From: Methylobacterium radiotolerans JCM 2831
GTDB lineage: Bacteria > Pseudomonadota > Alphaproteobacteria > Rhizobiales > Beijerinckiaceae
DNA: 64,000 nt
Direction of reading: 5' to 3'
NCBI RefSeq assembly: GCF_000019725.1
Contig: NC_010505.1
Location: forward strand, 5,378,001-5,442,000
In this document: one piece after another, positions 9,769 to 18,118 of the stretch
Layout: the number at the start of each line of letters is the position of its first letter
Position numbering within the stretch: position 1 is the first letter of the stretch
Notes under the pieces: generated by a model
What the model was told of the DNA's origin: nothing
What the model saw: the letters and a program-made list of their open reading frames with translations, nothing else
Database searches by the model: none
Position numbers and translations under genes: made by a program

Positions 9769-9860
9769 CGTCGTTGCGAGCGCAGCGAAGCGATCCAGGG
9801 CAGCGCCGCGCTGACAGGTGTCGCGCTGCCCTGGGTGACGTCGCTCCGCTCGTGATGGCG
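9769..9860. repeat. Interspersed palindromic repeat, copy 1
   Basis: A 92-base imperfect palindrome lies between fadL and phaC. The inner arms CCAGGGCAGCGC (9795-9806) and GCGCTGCCCTGG (9823-9834) match perfectly over 12 bases. The outer arms carry the GCGAGCGCAGCGAAGCGATC and CGCTCCGCTCGTGATG signatures. A clearly related copy in reverse orientation lies at 16150-16247. It may also end the convergent fadL and phaC transcripts. Confidence 0.75.
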
Positions 9861-9917
9861 GGGCGGCTCCGTGATCGTCGCGGCCGATCACCCGTCGACC
9901 CGCGCGCGCCGCGCGCC

Positions 9918-11759
9918 TCAGGCGCGCATCCGCACGTAGGTCCCGGGCGCGGGGCCCAGGGATTGAAGAGCGTCGCCGCCCGGCTGACGGGCGGGCACCC
10001 GCTCCGGAGCCTGCGCCTCGATCCACTGGAACCAGTAGGGCCACCACGAGCCCTTGGTCTCGACCGCGGCCCTGATCCACTCTTCGAGCGTCCCCTTCAC
10101 GGGGCCGCCGGTCCAGTAGCCGTATTTCGGCTTGGACGGCGGGTTGATCACGCCGGCGATGTGGCCCGAGCCCGCGAGCACGAAATCGACCTTGCCGCCG
10201 AACACCTTCGAGCCCTCGAAGACCGACAGCGCCGGCGCGATGTGGTCCTCGCGGGTGGCGAGGTTGAAGATCGGAACCTGCACCTTCCGGAGGTCGAGGC
10301 GGACGTTGCCCAGCACCATTCGGCCCTGCGCCAGCGTGTTGTTGAGGTAGCAGTTGCGCAGGTAGAAGGAATGGTTGGCCGCCGGCATCCGGGTGGCGTC
10401 GGAATTCCAGTACAGCAGGTCGAAGGCCGAGGGCGCCTTACCCTTGATGTAGTTGTTCACGACATAGGGCCAGATCAGGTCGTTCGGCCGGAGCATGTTG
10501 AAGGCGTTCGCCATCCGGGCGCCCTCGAGATAGCCCTGCTCGGCCATGCGCGCCTCGACCTGGCGGATCTGCTCCTCGTCGGCGAAGACCTTCAGGTCGC
10601 CCGCGTGGGTGAAGTCGACCTGCGTGGTGAGCAGCGTCGCGCTCTTGATCCGGCGGTTGCCGGTCGCGGCCTGCATGGCGAGCGTCACGGCGAGCAGCGT
10701 GCCGCCGACGCAGTAGCCCGCCGCCGTGACCTCGTTCTCGCCGGTGGCGACGCCGATCGCGTCGATGGCCGCCTCGATCCCCTCGCGCATGTAGGACTCG
10801 AAGTCCTTGTCGGCGTGGCGCGTATCCGGGTTCACCCAGGAGATGCAGAAGACCGTCAGCCCCTGATCGACCATCCACTTGAAGAAGCTCTTCTGGGGGT
10901 TGAGGTCGAGGATGTAGAACTTGTTGATCCAGGGCGGGACCATCAGGAACGGGCGCCGCAGCACGGTCTCGGTGGTCGGCGCGTACTGGATCAGCTCGAT
11001 CAGGTCGTTGCGGAACACCACCTCGCCGGGGGTGACCGCCATGTTGCGGCCGACCTCGAACCCGCTCGGGTCGGTCTGGCGTACCCGCAGCTGCCCGCCG
11101 CCGGCCTGCAGATCCTCCTCGTACATCTTGAGGCCGCGGACGAGGTTGGCGCCGTTCTCCTGCAGGGTGTGGCGGATCAGCTCCGGGTTGGTCGGCAGGA
11201 AGTTCGAGGGCGACAGCATGCTGGTGAGCTGGCGCAGGTAGAACTGCGCCTTGTGGCGGGTATGCGCGTCGAGACCCTCGGCCTCGTCCACGAGGCTCTC
11301 GGCCCAGCGGGTTGCGAGCAGGTAGGCCTGCTTGATGAAATCGAAATACGGGTTGGTCGACCACTCGGCATGGGCGAATCGCGCGTCCCGGGGCTCGGGC
11401 AGCGCCACCGGATCGGCGGGCTGGCCCTGCAGGCGCAGGTAGGTGGAGCCCCAGAGCGACAGGAAGGCCTGCGCCAGGCGGGCCTGCGCCTCGGCGCTGC
11501 GGTTCGGGTCGGCGAGCCAGGCCTCGGCCACCTGACCGAGCACCTTGGCCGCCTCGTTCATCTCGCTGCCGGGCGCGCCCGCTTGGCCCTCGGGCCCGAG
11601 GAGGCGGGCGACGTTGCGCCCCATCGCCTCGACGAACTGCCCGGCATTTCGGGAGAGCGCCTCGAAATCCGGCATCGGGGCGACCGTGCCGTCCGGCATC
11701 GCGCCGTTCGAGACCGACTTCGGAGGGGCGGTCCGATCCGGCGCCTGCGGGCTCGTCAA
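9918..11759 (-). CDS. phaC: Class I poly(3-hydroxyalkanoate) synthase
   Basis: This cytoplasmic enzyme polymerises (R)-3-hydroxyacyl-CoA into PHA storage granules. The lipase-like box GYCVGG holds catalytic Cys350 (counted from the start used here). The partner acid and base appear in REDHIAP and GSGHIAG. The segments VPPWINKFYILDLNPQKS and SWVNPD are typical of class I synthases, and the end APGTYVRM is family-like. The start chosen is a TTG at 11759, because AGGGAGG lies 5 bases ahead and the resulting 613 residues match the roughly 600-residue family size. ATG codons at 11894, 11780 and 11699 lack good ribosome sites. PhaR and PhaA are about 50 kb away. The upstream neighbour is a divergent lipoprotein gene. 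Confidence 0.95.
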   Translation of the reverse strand: MTSPQAPDRTAPPKSVSNGAMPDGTVAPMPDFEALSRNAGQFVEAMGRNVARLLGPEGQAGAPGSEMNEAAKVLGQVAEAWLADPNRSAEAQARLAQAFLSLWGSTYLRLQGQPADPVALPEPRDARFAHAEWSTNPYFDFIKQAYLLATRWAESLVDEAEGLDAHTRHKAQFYLRQLTSMLSPSNFLPTNPELIRHTLQENGANLVRGLKMYEEDLQAGGGQLRVRQTDPSGFEVGRNMAVTPGEVVFRNDLIELIQYAPTTETVLRRPFLMVPPWINKFYILDLNPQKSFFKWMVDQGLTVFCISWVNPDTRHADKDFESYMREGIEAAIDAIGVATGENEVTAAGYCVGGTLLAVTLAMQAATGNRRIKSATLLTTQVDFTHAGDLKVFADEEQIRQVEARMAEQGYLEGARMANAFNMLRPNDLIWPYVVNNYIKGKAPSAFDLLYWNSDATRMPAANHSFYLRNCYLNNTLAQGRMVLGNVRLDLRKVQVPIFNLATREDHIAPALSVFEGSKVFGGKVDFVLAGSGHIAGVINPPSKPKYGYWTGGPVKGTLEEWIRAAVETKGSWWPYWFQWIEAQAPERVPARQPGGDALQSLGPAPGTYVRMRA

Positions 11760-11900
11760 ACGTGCCTCCCTGTGCTTCATCTGTTGACCCGATGGCGCGG
11801 GCCTCGTTTCCGACAAAATAAGGAGCGAGCCAGAGTTTTCGCCAGCCCGGCTCAGGACGTCGCCGAAACATCCGGCCGATCTTTTCATACGCATGTGACG

Positions 11901-12302
11901 ATGGATCGTGCCATTTTGAACCCCGCCGTCCGCCCGCGTCGCGCCGGTCCGCTGCGCCGCCTGACGCGCGTGGCCGGCCTGGGCGTGCTGGTCGGCGCGC
12001 TCGGGGCCTGCTCGGGCGACGTCGTCCGCTCGCTGGCCTCCGATGCAGGCTACGGGCCGCGGGTCGTCGCGGCCCCGGATTTCGTCGCGGACACGCGCAG
12101 CAAGGTGCAGCCCGACTTCATGCCGGTGGGCGTCGACGCGCCGAAGCGGCCGGTCCGGGCCAAGTCGGTCACGGGCCAGAAGGCCCTGGAGGCGGAGCTG
12201 GAGGGCGCCCGCGGACGCAACGAGGCCCGGGGCCGCGCCGCCGCGAGCGCCGGGCGGGGCGCGGCCGCCACCATCAAGCCGGCGCCGGCGGCGCCGCAGT
12301 AG
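11901..12302 (+). CDS. Small predicted lipoprotein of unknown function
   Basis: This 133-residue protein has a basic N-region (RPRRAGPLRRLTR) and a short hydrophobic stretch ending in the lipobox LGAC, so it should be lipidated at Cys37. The mature part is basic and low complexity, with ASDAGYGPRVVAAPDFV, then Ala/Arg-rich sequence to the end. I do not recognise a domain. It is divergent from phaC and sits 99 bases before an alanine-aminotransferase-like gene. The start is the ATG at 11901; the much longer open frame upstream is antisense to phaC. Confidence 0.75.
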   Translation: MDRAILNPAVRPRRAGPLRRLTRVAGLGVLVGALGACSGDVVRSLASDAGYGPRVVAAPDFVADTRSKVQPDFMPVGVDAPKRPVRAKSVTGQKALEAELEGARGRNEARGRAAASAGRGAAATIKPAPAAPQ

Positions 12303-12401
12303 CCGGCCCTTTTTCTGGGTCGGCGACGGCCCGCAACTCTGCTAGAGCAAGTGGTTCGCCCGACCGGCCCAGACGAGAGACGCCGGATCCGGGACGCGCC
12401 G

Positions 12402-13631
12402 ATGGACACGCCCATGACCGACTTCCACCGCATCAAGCGACTGCCGCCCTACGTCTTCGAGCAGGTCAACCGGATCAAGGCCGCCGCCCGAGCGCAGGGC
12501 GCCGACATCATCGATCTCGGCATGGGCAACCCGGATCTGGACGCCCCGAAGCACGTGATCGCCAAGCTGTGCGAGACGGCCGGGCGGCCGCGCACGGATC
12601 GCTACTCGGCCTCCAAGGGCATCGCGGGCCTGCGCAAGGCCCAGGCGGGCTATTACCAGCGGCGCTTCGGCGTGACCCTGAACCCCGACACCCAGGTGGT
12701 GGCGACCCTCGGGTCGAAGGAAGGGTTCGCCAACATGGCCCAGGCGATCACCGCGCCGGGCGACGTCGTGCTGGTGCCGAACCCGAGCTACCCGATCCAC
12801 GCCTTCGGCTTCCTGATGGCCGGCGGCGTCATCCGCTCCGTGCCGGCCGAGCCGACTCCCGCGATGTTCCCCGCCCTGGAGCGGGCCATGCGCCACTCGA
12901 TCCCGAAGCCGGTGGCGCTGGTCGTGTGCTACCCGTCGAACCCGACCGCCTACGTGGCGAGCCTCGACTTCTATCGGGACCTCGTGGCCTTCGCGAAGCA
13001 GCACGAGCTGATCCTGCTGTCGGACCTCGCCTACGCGGAGGTCTACTTCGACAACAACCCGCCGCCCTCGGTCCTGCAGGTGCCCGGCGCCATCGACTGC
13101 ACGGTGGAGTTCACCTCGCTGTCGAAGACCTACTCGATGGCCGGCTGGCGGATGGGCTTCGCGGTGGGCAACGAGCGCCTGCTCGCGGCACTCACCCGGG
13201 TGAAGTCCTACCTCGATTACGGCGCCTTCACGCCGATCCAGGTCGCCGCGACCGCCGCGCTCAACGGGCCGGACGACTGCATCCACGAGATGCGCAGCAT
13301 CTACAGGAAGCGCCGCGACGCGCTGGTGGAATCCTTCGGCAAGGCCGGCTGGACCATCCCGTCGCCCGCCTCCTCGATGTTCGCCTGGGTCCCGATCCCC
13401 GAGCGCTACCGGGAACTGGGCAGCCTCGAATTCTCCAAGCTGCTGCTGGAGAAGTCCGACGTGGCGGTCGCGCCCGGCATCGGCTTCGGCGAGTTCGGCG
13501 ACGAGTACGTCCGCATCGCCCTCGTGGAGAACGAGCAGCGCATCCGGCAGGCGGCACGAAACATCCGACGGTTCTTCGACGGCACCGACAAGACGCTGCA
13601 CAACGTCGTGCCGATGGCCCGGGCCGGGTAG
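12402..13631 (+). CDS. alaC: AlaC-like PLP-dependent aminotransferase
   Basis: This fold-type I aminotransferase of 409 residues should interconvert alanine and pyruvate with 2-oxoglutarate/glutamate, by resemblance to AlaC. It starts with FHRIKRLPPYVFEQVN and continues with IIDLGMGNPDLDAP, YPSNPTA and the PLP lysine in SLSKTYSMAGWRMGF (Lys242). The C-terminal FGEFGDEYVRIALVEN supplies the substrate-carboxylate arginine. The ATG at 12402 is used; a second ATG at 12414 is equally possible and changes only four residues. Related LL-diaminopimelate aminotransferases are a second option, but the N-terminal sequence favours AlaC. No terminator is obvious before it. Confidence 0.9.
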   Translation: MDTPMTDFHRIKRLPPYVFEQVNRIKAAARAQGADIIDLGMGNPDLDAPKHVIAKLCETAGRPRTDRYSASKGIAGLRKAQAGYYQRRFGVTLNPDTQVVATLGSKEGFANMAQAITAPGDVVLVPNPSYPIHAFGFLMAGGVIRSVPAEPTPAMFPALERAMRHSIPKPVALVVCYPSNPTAYVASLDFYRDLVAFAKQHELILLSDLAYAEVYFDNNPPPSVLQVPGAIDCTVEFTSLSKTYSMAGWRMGFAVGNERLLAALTRVKSYLDYGAFTPIQVAATAALNGPDDCIHEMRSIYRKRRDALVESFGKAGWTIPSPASSMFAWVPIPERYRELGSLEFSKLLLEKSDVAVAPGIGFGEFGDEYVRIALVENEQRIRQAARNIRRFFDGTDKTLHNVVPMARAG

Positions 13632-13765
13632 CCGGGCCCGCGCAGATTGTTGCCGCGGGGCGACAGACCCGGTCAAAGGTGTCGGCGCCCCGCGCCGGCG
13701 CTTGTCAGGGCGGGGCGCGATGGCCAGGGTCAGGTGCGGGGGTCTTCCCGCGTCCCGAGTGTCGC

Positions 13766-13978
13766 ATGCGCCGCCTGAACCTGATTGCCGCCCTGCTGCT
13801 CGCCGCCGCGGCCTCGGCCTGCGCGCCGAACCCGATCATCGCCCGGGATCCGATCCCCGCGCCGGGACCGGCGGACGTGTACGCGTGCGACTCGAAGCCG
13901 TTGCCGGTCAACGCCTTCATGACGGATTGCCGCCCCGTTCCGGCGAGCCCGCAGGTCGTGCTGCGCGCGCGCGGCTGA
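13766..13978 (+). CDS. Small predicted lipoprotein, 70 residues
   Basis: A short gene encodes MRRLNLIAALLLAAAASAC, a textbook lipoprotein signal with the modified Cys at position 19. About 51 residues follow, Pro-rich with PNPIIARDPIPAPGPADVY and two further cysteines. No family is recognised. It lies between alaC and another small exported protein on the same strand. The ATG at 13766 is supported mainly by the signal peptide it creates; no strong ribosome site is visible. Confidence 0.65.
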   Translation: MRRLNLIAALLLAAAASACAPNPIIARDPIPAPGPADVYACDSKPLPVNAFMTDCRPVPASPQVVLRARG

Positions 13979-14091
13979 TCCCGCCCGGGATATCGGTAAC
14001 CGGTCGATTCGGATCCGACGGACAAGCCGCCCGCGATCAGCTAGACTGTAGGCCAGATGCCGGCTCGTCCGGCCCCCTGACGGAGCATCGC

Positions 14092-14451
14092 GTGAGCACC
14101 AAGACCCTGATCGCCGCCGGACTCCTCGCCCTCCTTGCGGGGCAGGGCGCCTCGGCCTCGGACGCCGCCTACCCGGCGGCGCCCTACCAACCTCGCGCCT
14201 TCGTGTTCACCGCCCCGAACGGCCCGACCGTCCTGGAGACCGACGGCTGCTGCCAGGTCGTCGTACCGCCGGGCCGGCCCGACCTCGCCCAGCCGGCGGT
14301 CCCGGTGGCCGAGGTGATGAACGGCGGCGGCTTCGGCTACACCGGGTTCGACTACTACAACGACCAGATCACCGAGGGCCGGTTCGGCGCGCGCAAGCGG
14401 CCGCGGGAGTACGTGATCGCCCCGTCCTACATCGTGCCGCCGCGCTACTGA
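14092..14451 (+). CDS. Small exported protein of unknown function
   Basis: This 119-residue protein starts with GTG at 14092, preceded by CGGAG at a good distance. An N-terminal signal peptide (LIAAGLLALLAGQGASAS) should export it. The mature part contains APNGPTVLETDGCCQVVVPP, with an adjacent cysteine pair, then FGYTGFDYYNDQITEGRFG, and ends in IAPSYIVPPRY. The Tyr/Gly/Pro-rich composition suggests an envelope-associated protein. No family is recognised. It converges on a DUF3140 gene 21 bases away. Confidence 0.7.
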   Translation: MSTKTLIAAGLLALLAGQGASASDAAYPAAPYQPRAFVFTAPNGPTVLETDGCCQVVVPPGRPDLAQPAVPVAEVMNGGGFGYTGFDYYNDQITEGRFGARKRPREYVIAPSYIVPPRY

Positions 14452-14472
14452 GCCGCCGGGCGCTGCGGGGCC

Positions 14473-14811
14473 TCAGTCCTTGTGCGGATCGTGGCCCCAG
14501 TTCATCAGCGACATCCGCCAGGGTGAGTCCGGATCCTTCCGGGCCGCGCCGCCCTGCTTGAGATGGCGGTGGACGTAGCCCACGACCTTGCGCATGGCAG
14601 TGTAGTCGTCGTCGGTCAGATCCGCTTTCTTCTTGTCCTTGATGGCCAGGATGCGCCGGCCCATCTTGTGGCCGGTCGATTCATCGCCGTCCTTCTTCTG
14701 GCCGACCTCCTTGCTGGCGTCGCTGTCGAGGTGCTTCTTCAGCGCGGCCGGCGTCATGTTGACGGCCTCGTTGAAGTCCTTCCACGTCGCCGCGTGATCG
14801 TCATCCGCCAT
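14473..14811 (-). CDS. DUF3140-family protein
   Basis: This 112-residue, highly charged cytoplasmic protein has the DUF3140 pattern as I recall it: FNEAVNMTPAALKKHLDS, then STGHKMGRRILAIK, LTDDDYTAMRKVVGYVHRHL and a closing WRMSLMNWGHDP. AAGGAGG stands 7 bases before the ATG, fixing the start. The family has no established biochemical role. It may bind nucleic acid given the basic helices, but that is only inference. It stands alone, convergent with the small exported protein and divergent from prfB. Confidence 0.88.
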   Translation of the reverse strand: MADDDHAATWKDFNEAVNMTPAALKKHLDSDASKEVGQKKDGDESTGHKMGRRILAIKDKKKADLTDDDYTAMRKVVGYVHRHLKQGGAARKDPDSPWRMSLMNWGHDPHKD

Positions 14812-14999
14812 CTACAAGCCTCCTTCGTCCGTGCCCGACAACGCGCCCGGCGCGGACCGGCTCGCGCGCATCCCTGCGGTCGGGCGCCGCACGGGGGGAG
14901 GGTTGGACGGCCTGGCGGCGTTTACAGGTCGGTCCCCGGGGGCTATCACCCCCGCCCGACACCAAACCCCTTCCCCGCACCCCATCCCCGAAAAACCAG

Positions 15000-16128
15000 A
15001 TGCGCGCCGAGATCGAGCAAGCCTCGGATGCCGCCAAGCAGTCTATAGGGCTGCTGAGGAGGCATCTTTGACTGGGACACAGTCGATAAACGCCTCGCGG
15101 AGCTGAACGCAGCCTCCGAGGACCCCGACCTCTGGAACGACGCCGAGGCCGCCCAGAAGGTCATGCGCGAGCGCCAGCAGCTCGACGAGGCCGTCACGGC
15201 GATCAAGAAGCTCGAGCGCGACCTCGAGGACGGCGCCACGCTGATCGAACTCGGCGAGATGGAGGGTGACGAATCCTCGATCCGCGAGGGCGAGGCGGCG
15301 ATCCTGGCCGTCGAGAAGGAGGCCGCGAGCCGGCAGGTCGAGACCCTACTGTCCGGCGAGGCCGACGGCTTCGACACCTATCTCGAAGTGCATGCGGGCG
15401 CCGGCGGCACCGAGAGCCAGGACTGGGCCAACATGCTCCAGCGCATGTACGCCCGCTGGGCCGAGCGCCGGAAGTACAAGGTCGAGGTCGTCGAGATGAC
15501 CGACGGCGAGGAGGCCGGGATCAAGGGCGCCACGCTCCTGATCAAGGGTCACAACGCCTACGGGTGGCTCAAGACCGAGTCCGGCGTGCACCGGCTGGTG
15601 CGGATCTCGCCCTACGATTCCAGCGCGCGGCGGCACACCAGCTTCGCCAGCGTCTGGGTCTACCCGGTGATCGACGACCGGATCGAGATCGAGATCAAGG
15701 AATCCGACTGCCGGATCGACACCTACCGGTCGTCCGGCGCCGGCGGCCAGCACGTCAACACCACCGACTCGGCGGTGCGCATCACCCACAATCCCACCGG
15801 GATCGTGGTGGCGTGTCAGCAGGAGCGTTCGCAGCACAAGAACCGGGCGACCGCCTGGAACATGCTGCGCGCCCGCCTGTACGAGCTGGAGCTGAAGAAG
15901 CGCGAGGAGAAGGCCAACGCCGAGGCCGCCGCCAAGACGGATATCGGCTGGGGCCACCAGATCCGGTCCTACGTGCTGCAGCCGTACCAGCTGGTGAAGG
16001 ACCTGCGCACCGGCACCCAGTCCACCGATCCGGACGAGGTGCTCGACGGCGACCTCGACCCGTTCATGGAGGCCTCGCTGGCCCAGCGGGTCTACGGCGG
16101 CGGCGAGGCGGTCGAGGATATCGACTGA
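15000..16128 (+). CDS. prfB: Peptide chain release factor 2 (programmed +1 frameshift)
   Basis: RF2 ends translation at UGA and UAA codons. The first 23 codons (15000-15068) end at an in-frame TGA; the rest reads in the +1 frame from 15070, giving about 375 residues. This is the classic autoregulatory frameshift, not a mutation: AGGAGG, a 3-base spacer, CTT, TGA and C are all in place. The GGQ motif lies at 248-250 in [15 protein letters not shown]. The codon-recognition tripeptide reads SPY (203-205, in [18 protein letters not shown]) instead of the SPF seen in E. coli RF2. When RF2 is scarce, ribosomes pause at the TGA and shift, restoring RF2. A caller that ignores shifting would start near 15163 and lose the N-terminus. 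Confidence 0.96.
15057..15072 (+). promoter_or_regulatory. prfB: prfB programmed frameshift signal
   Basis: The signal is an internal Shine-Dalgarno AGGAGG (15057-15062), the 3-base spacer CAT, the slippery CTT (15066-15068) and the stop TGA followed by C (15069-15072). The spacing equals that of the E. coli site, where the SD-like element pushes the ribosome forward one base. The downstream frame resumes at GAC 15070. Confidence 0.95.
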
Positions 16129-16149
16129 TCGGCGGTCTCGATCCGCAAC

Positions 16150-16247
16150 GCCGTCATCACGAGCGGAGCGAAGTGGCCCAGGGCAGCACGCGATCGCTCA
16201 GCGTGGCGCCACCCGGGATCGCTTCGCTCCGCTCGCAAAGACGATGT
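16150..16247. repeat. Interspersed palindromic repeat, copy 2
   Basis: Between the convergent prfB and ggt genes lies a relative of the 9769-9860 repeat, in opposite orientation. Shared blocks include CATCACGAGCGGAGCGA near the left end, CCCAGGGCAGC in the middle and GGATCGCTTCGCTCCGCTCG near the right end. The ends are complementary, so it can fold. It is likely a chromosomal REP-like family. Confidence 0.72.
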
Positions 16248-16314
16248 GCTGACAAGGCTCGCCGTTGCCCGCACCGAAGGATGAGCGCCGGAGGCGCCCA
16301 TCCTCACACACGCA

Positions 16315-17916
16315 TCAATACCCCAGCGCCGCCCCATCCTTGCGCGGGTCCGAGCCCGCCGCCAGCGTGCCGGCCTTCCGGTCGATCCAGATGATCTGGC
16401 CGCCGCCGAGCGGCAGCGGCGCGCGGATCGCCGGGTGGCCGCGCTCCTTGAGCCCCGCCATCACCGCATCGGGGATCCCGCCTTCCACCTCCAGGCTGCC
16501 GCCGTAGGCGAAGCTGCGCGGCGCATCGAGGGCCTCCTGCACGTCGAGGCCCCGGTCGAGCAGGCCGGAGAGCAGCTCGACATGGCCCATGGCCTGGTAG
16601 TGGCCGCCCATGACGCCGAACGGCGCGACGGCCTGCCCGTCCTTCATCAGCATGCCCGGGATGATCGTGTGCATCGGCCGCTTGGCCGGCCCGACGCTGT
16701 TCGGGTGGCCGCCCTCGGTCCGGAACGACAGGCCGCGGTTGTGCAGCAGCACGCCGCTCTCGGGTGCCAGGATGCCGGAGCCGAAGCCCTGGAAGATCGA
16801 GTTGATCAGCGACAGCGCGTTGCCGTTCCGGTCGACCACGCAGAGATAGACCGTGTCCTTGTGGGCGCGGCCCTCGACCATCTCGCGGGCGATCTCGGGA
16901 TAGATCTCAGGCTCCCGGGCCCGGCCCATGTCGATCGCCCCGTGGGCGGCGGCTTTCCAGGCGTCGGAGAGCAGGTGCTCGATCGGCACGTTGGCGAGGG
17001 CGGCGTCGCCGAACAGGACGTCGCGGTGATGGTAGCCCTGCTTGCACACCTCGGCGAAGAGGTGGAGCCGGTCGAGGTCCGAGAGGGCGCCGACGTCGTA
17101 GTGCGAGAGCACGTTGAGCATCATCAGCGCCGCCAACCCCTGGCCGGCGGGCGGGCACTCGTAGACGTCGTAGCCGCGGTAGCGGGTCGAGACCGGCGTG
17201 ACGATGTCGGGCTTGGCGGCCGCGAAGTCGTCCAGGGTGTGCAGGCCGCCGAGGGCGTTCAGCCGGCTCACCATGTCCTCGGCGACGGGGCCCGTGTAGA
17301 AGGCGCGCGCACCCGCCTCGGCGATCGCCCGGAGCGTCGCGGCGAGCTTCGGCAGACGGACGACGCTGCCGATCGCCGGCGGTCTCCCGCCGGGCAGGTA
17401 GGTCTCGGCGGCGTGCGGGTCCGCGGCGACGCGCTCGGCGCCGCGCAGCCAGTCCCAGCCCACCCGCTGCTGGACGACGAACCCGTCCTCCGCGTAGCGG
17501 ATCGCCGGCTGGAGCAGCTCGCCGAGGGAGCGGGTGCCGTGCTCGCGTACCAGCAGGTCCCAGGCCGCGACCGCGCCCGGCACCGTCACGGCGTGCGGCG
17601 AGGTCGGCGTGATCCCGACGCCGTGCTCGGCGTACCATTCGGGTGTGGCGGCGGCCGGCGCCCGGCCCGAGCCGTCGAGGGCGATCGGCTTGCTGGCGCC
17701 GGCGGGGGCGTAGAGGGCGAAGCAGTCGCCGCCGATGCCGGTCATCAGCGGATCGACCACGCATTGCACGGCCACCGCCGCGATGCCGGCATCGACGGCG
17801 TTGCCGCCCGCGCGCAGCACCTCGACGGCGGCGAGCGTCGACAGCGGGTGCGAGGTCGCGACGGCGGCGTTGGCGGCGTAGACCGGGGAGCGGCCGGGGG
17901 CGGAGAAGTCTCTCAC
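16315..17916 (-). CDS. ggt: Gamma-glutamyltransferase-family hydrolase
   Basis: This 533-residue Ntn-hydrolase would cleave gamma-glutamyl bonds such as those in glutathione. It should self-process before Thr355 in AHKDTVYLCVVDRNGNALSL, creating large and small subunits. MTGIGGDCFALYAP, DGSGRAP and the later FGVMGGHYQAMGHVELLS fit the family. No signal peptide is visible (it begins RDFSAPGRSPVYAAN), so the enzyme looks cytoplasmic, unlike periplasmic E. coli Ggt. It lies downstream of, and co-oriented with, a peptide ABC transporter operon, separated by a repeat-containing 200-base gap. That order suggests imported gamma-glutamyl peptides are hydrolysed inside the cell. A related acylase or cephalosporin-type specificity is possible. 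Confidence 0.92.
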   Translation of the reverse strand: MRDFSAPGRSPVYAANAAVATSHPLSTLAAVEVLRAGGNAVDAGIAAVAVQCVVDPLMTGIGGDCFALYAPAGASKPIALDGSGRAPAAATPEWYAEHGVGITPTSPHAVTVPGAVAAWDLLVREHGTRSLGELLQPAIRYAEDGFVVQQRVGWDWLRGAERVAADPHAAETYLPGGRPPAIGSVVRLPKLAATLRAIAEAGARAFYTGPVAEDMVSRLNALGGLHTLDDFAAAKPDIVTPVSTRYRGYDVYECPPAGQGLAALMMLNVLSHYDVGALSDLDRLHLFAEVCKQGYHHRDVLFGDAALANVPIEHLLSDAWKAAAHGAIDMGRAREPEIYPEIAREMVEGRAHKDTVYLCVVDRNGNALSLINSIFQGFGSGILAPESGVLLHNRGLSFRTEGGHPNSVGPAKRPMHTIIPGMLMKDGQAVAPFGVMGGHYQAMGHVELLSGLLDRGLDVQEALDAPRSFAYGGSLEVEGGIPDAVMAGLKERGHPAIRAPLPLGGGQIIWIDRKAGTLAAGSDPRKDGAALGY

Positions 17917-17975
17917 GGGATGTCCTGCTGTGATGACCGCCTCAGGGAGACGGGATGGCTTGATCCAAGACGCGA

Positions 17976-18088
17976 CCTCATTCTGAGGTGCCTGAGCGCA
18001 GCGGAGGCCTCGGAGGAGGGCCTCAGGGATCCCAAGGCCGGCCTGAGCTATCCCGCGAGGCTCGCTGCGCTCGCACCTCAGGATGAGG
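17976..18088. repeat. Palindromic intergenic repeat (second family)
   Basis: The gap between dppF and ggt carries CCTCATTCTGAGGTGCCTGA near 17976 and the near-complement CACCTCAGGATGAGG ending at 18088, with inner arms GCGCAGCGGAGGCCTCG and CGAGGCTCGCTGCGC. It forms a long imperfect hairpin unrelated to the 9769/16150 family. It may attenuate readthrough from the transporter into ggt. Confidence 0.6.
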
Positions 18089-18118
18089 GAGGAGGGCGGG
18101 AAAGAGAATGTAAGCCTG

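Noticed and set aside
15000..15071. prfB as a frameshifted pseudogene
   Set aside because: The TGA sits in the conserved RF2 recoding signal with correct spacing, so it is programmed.
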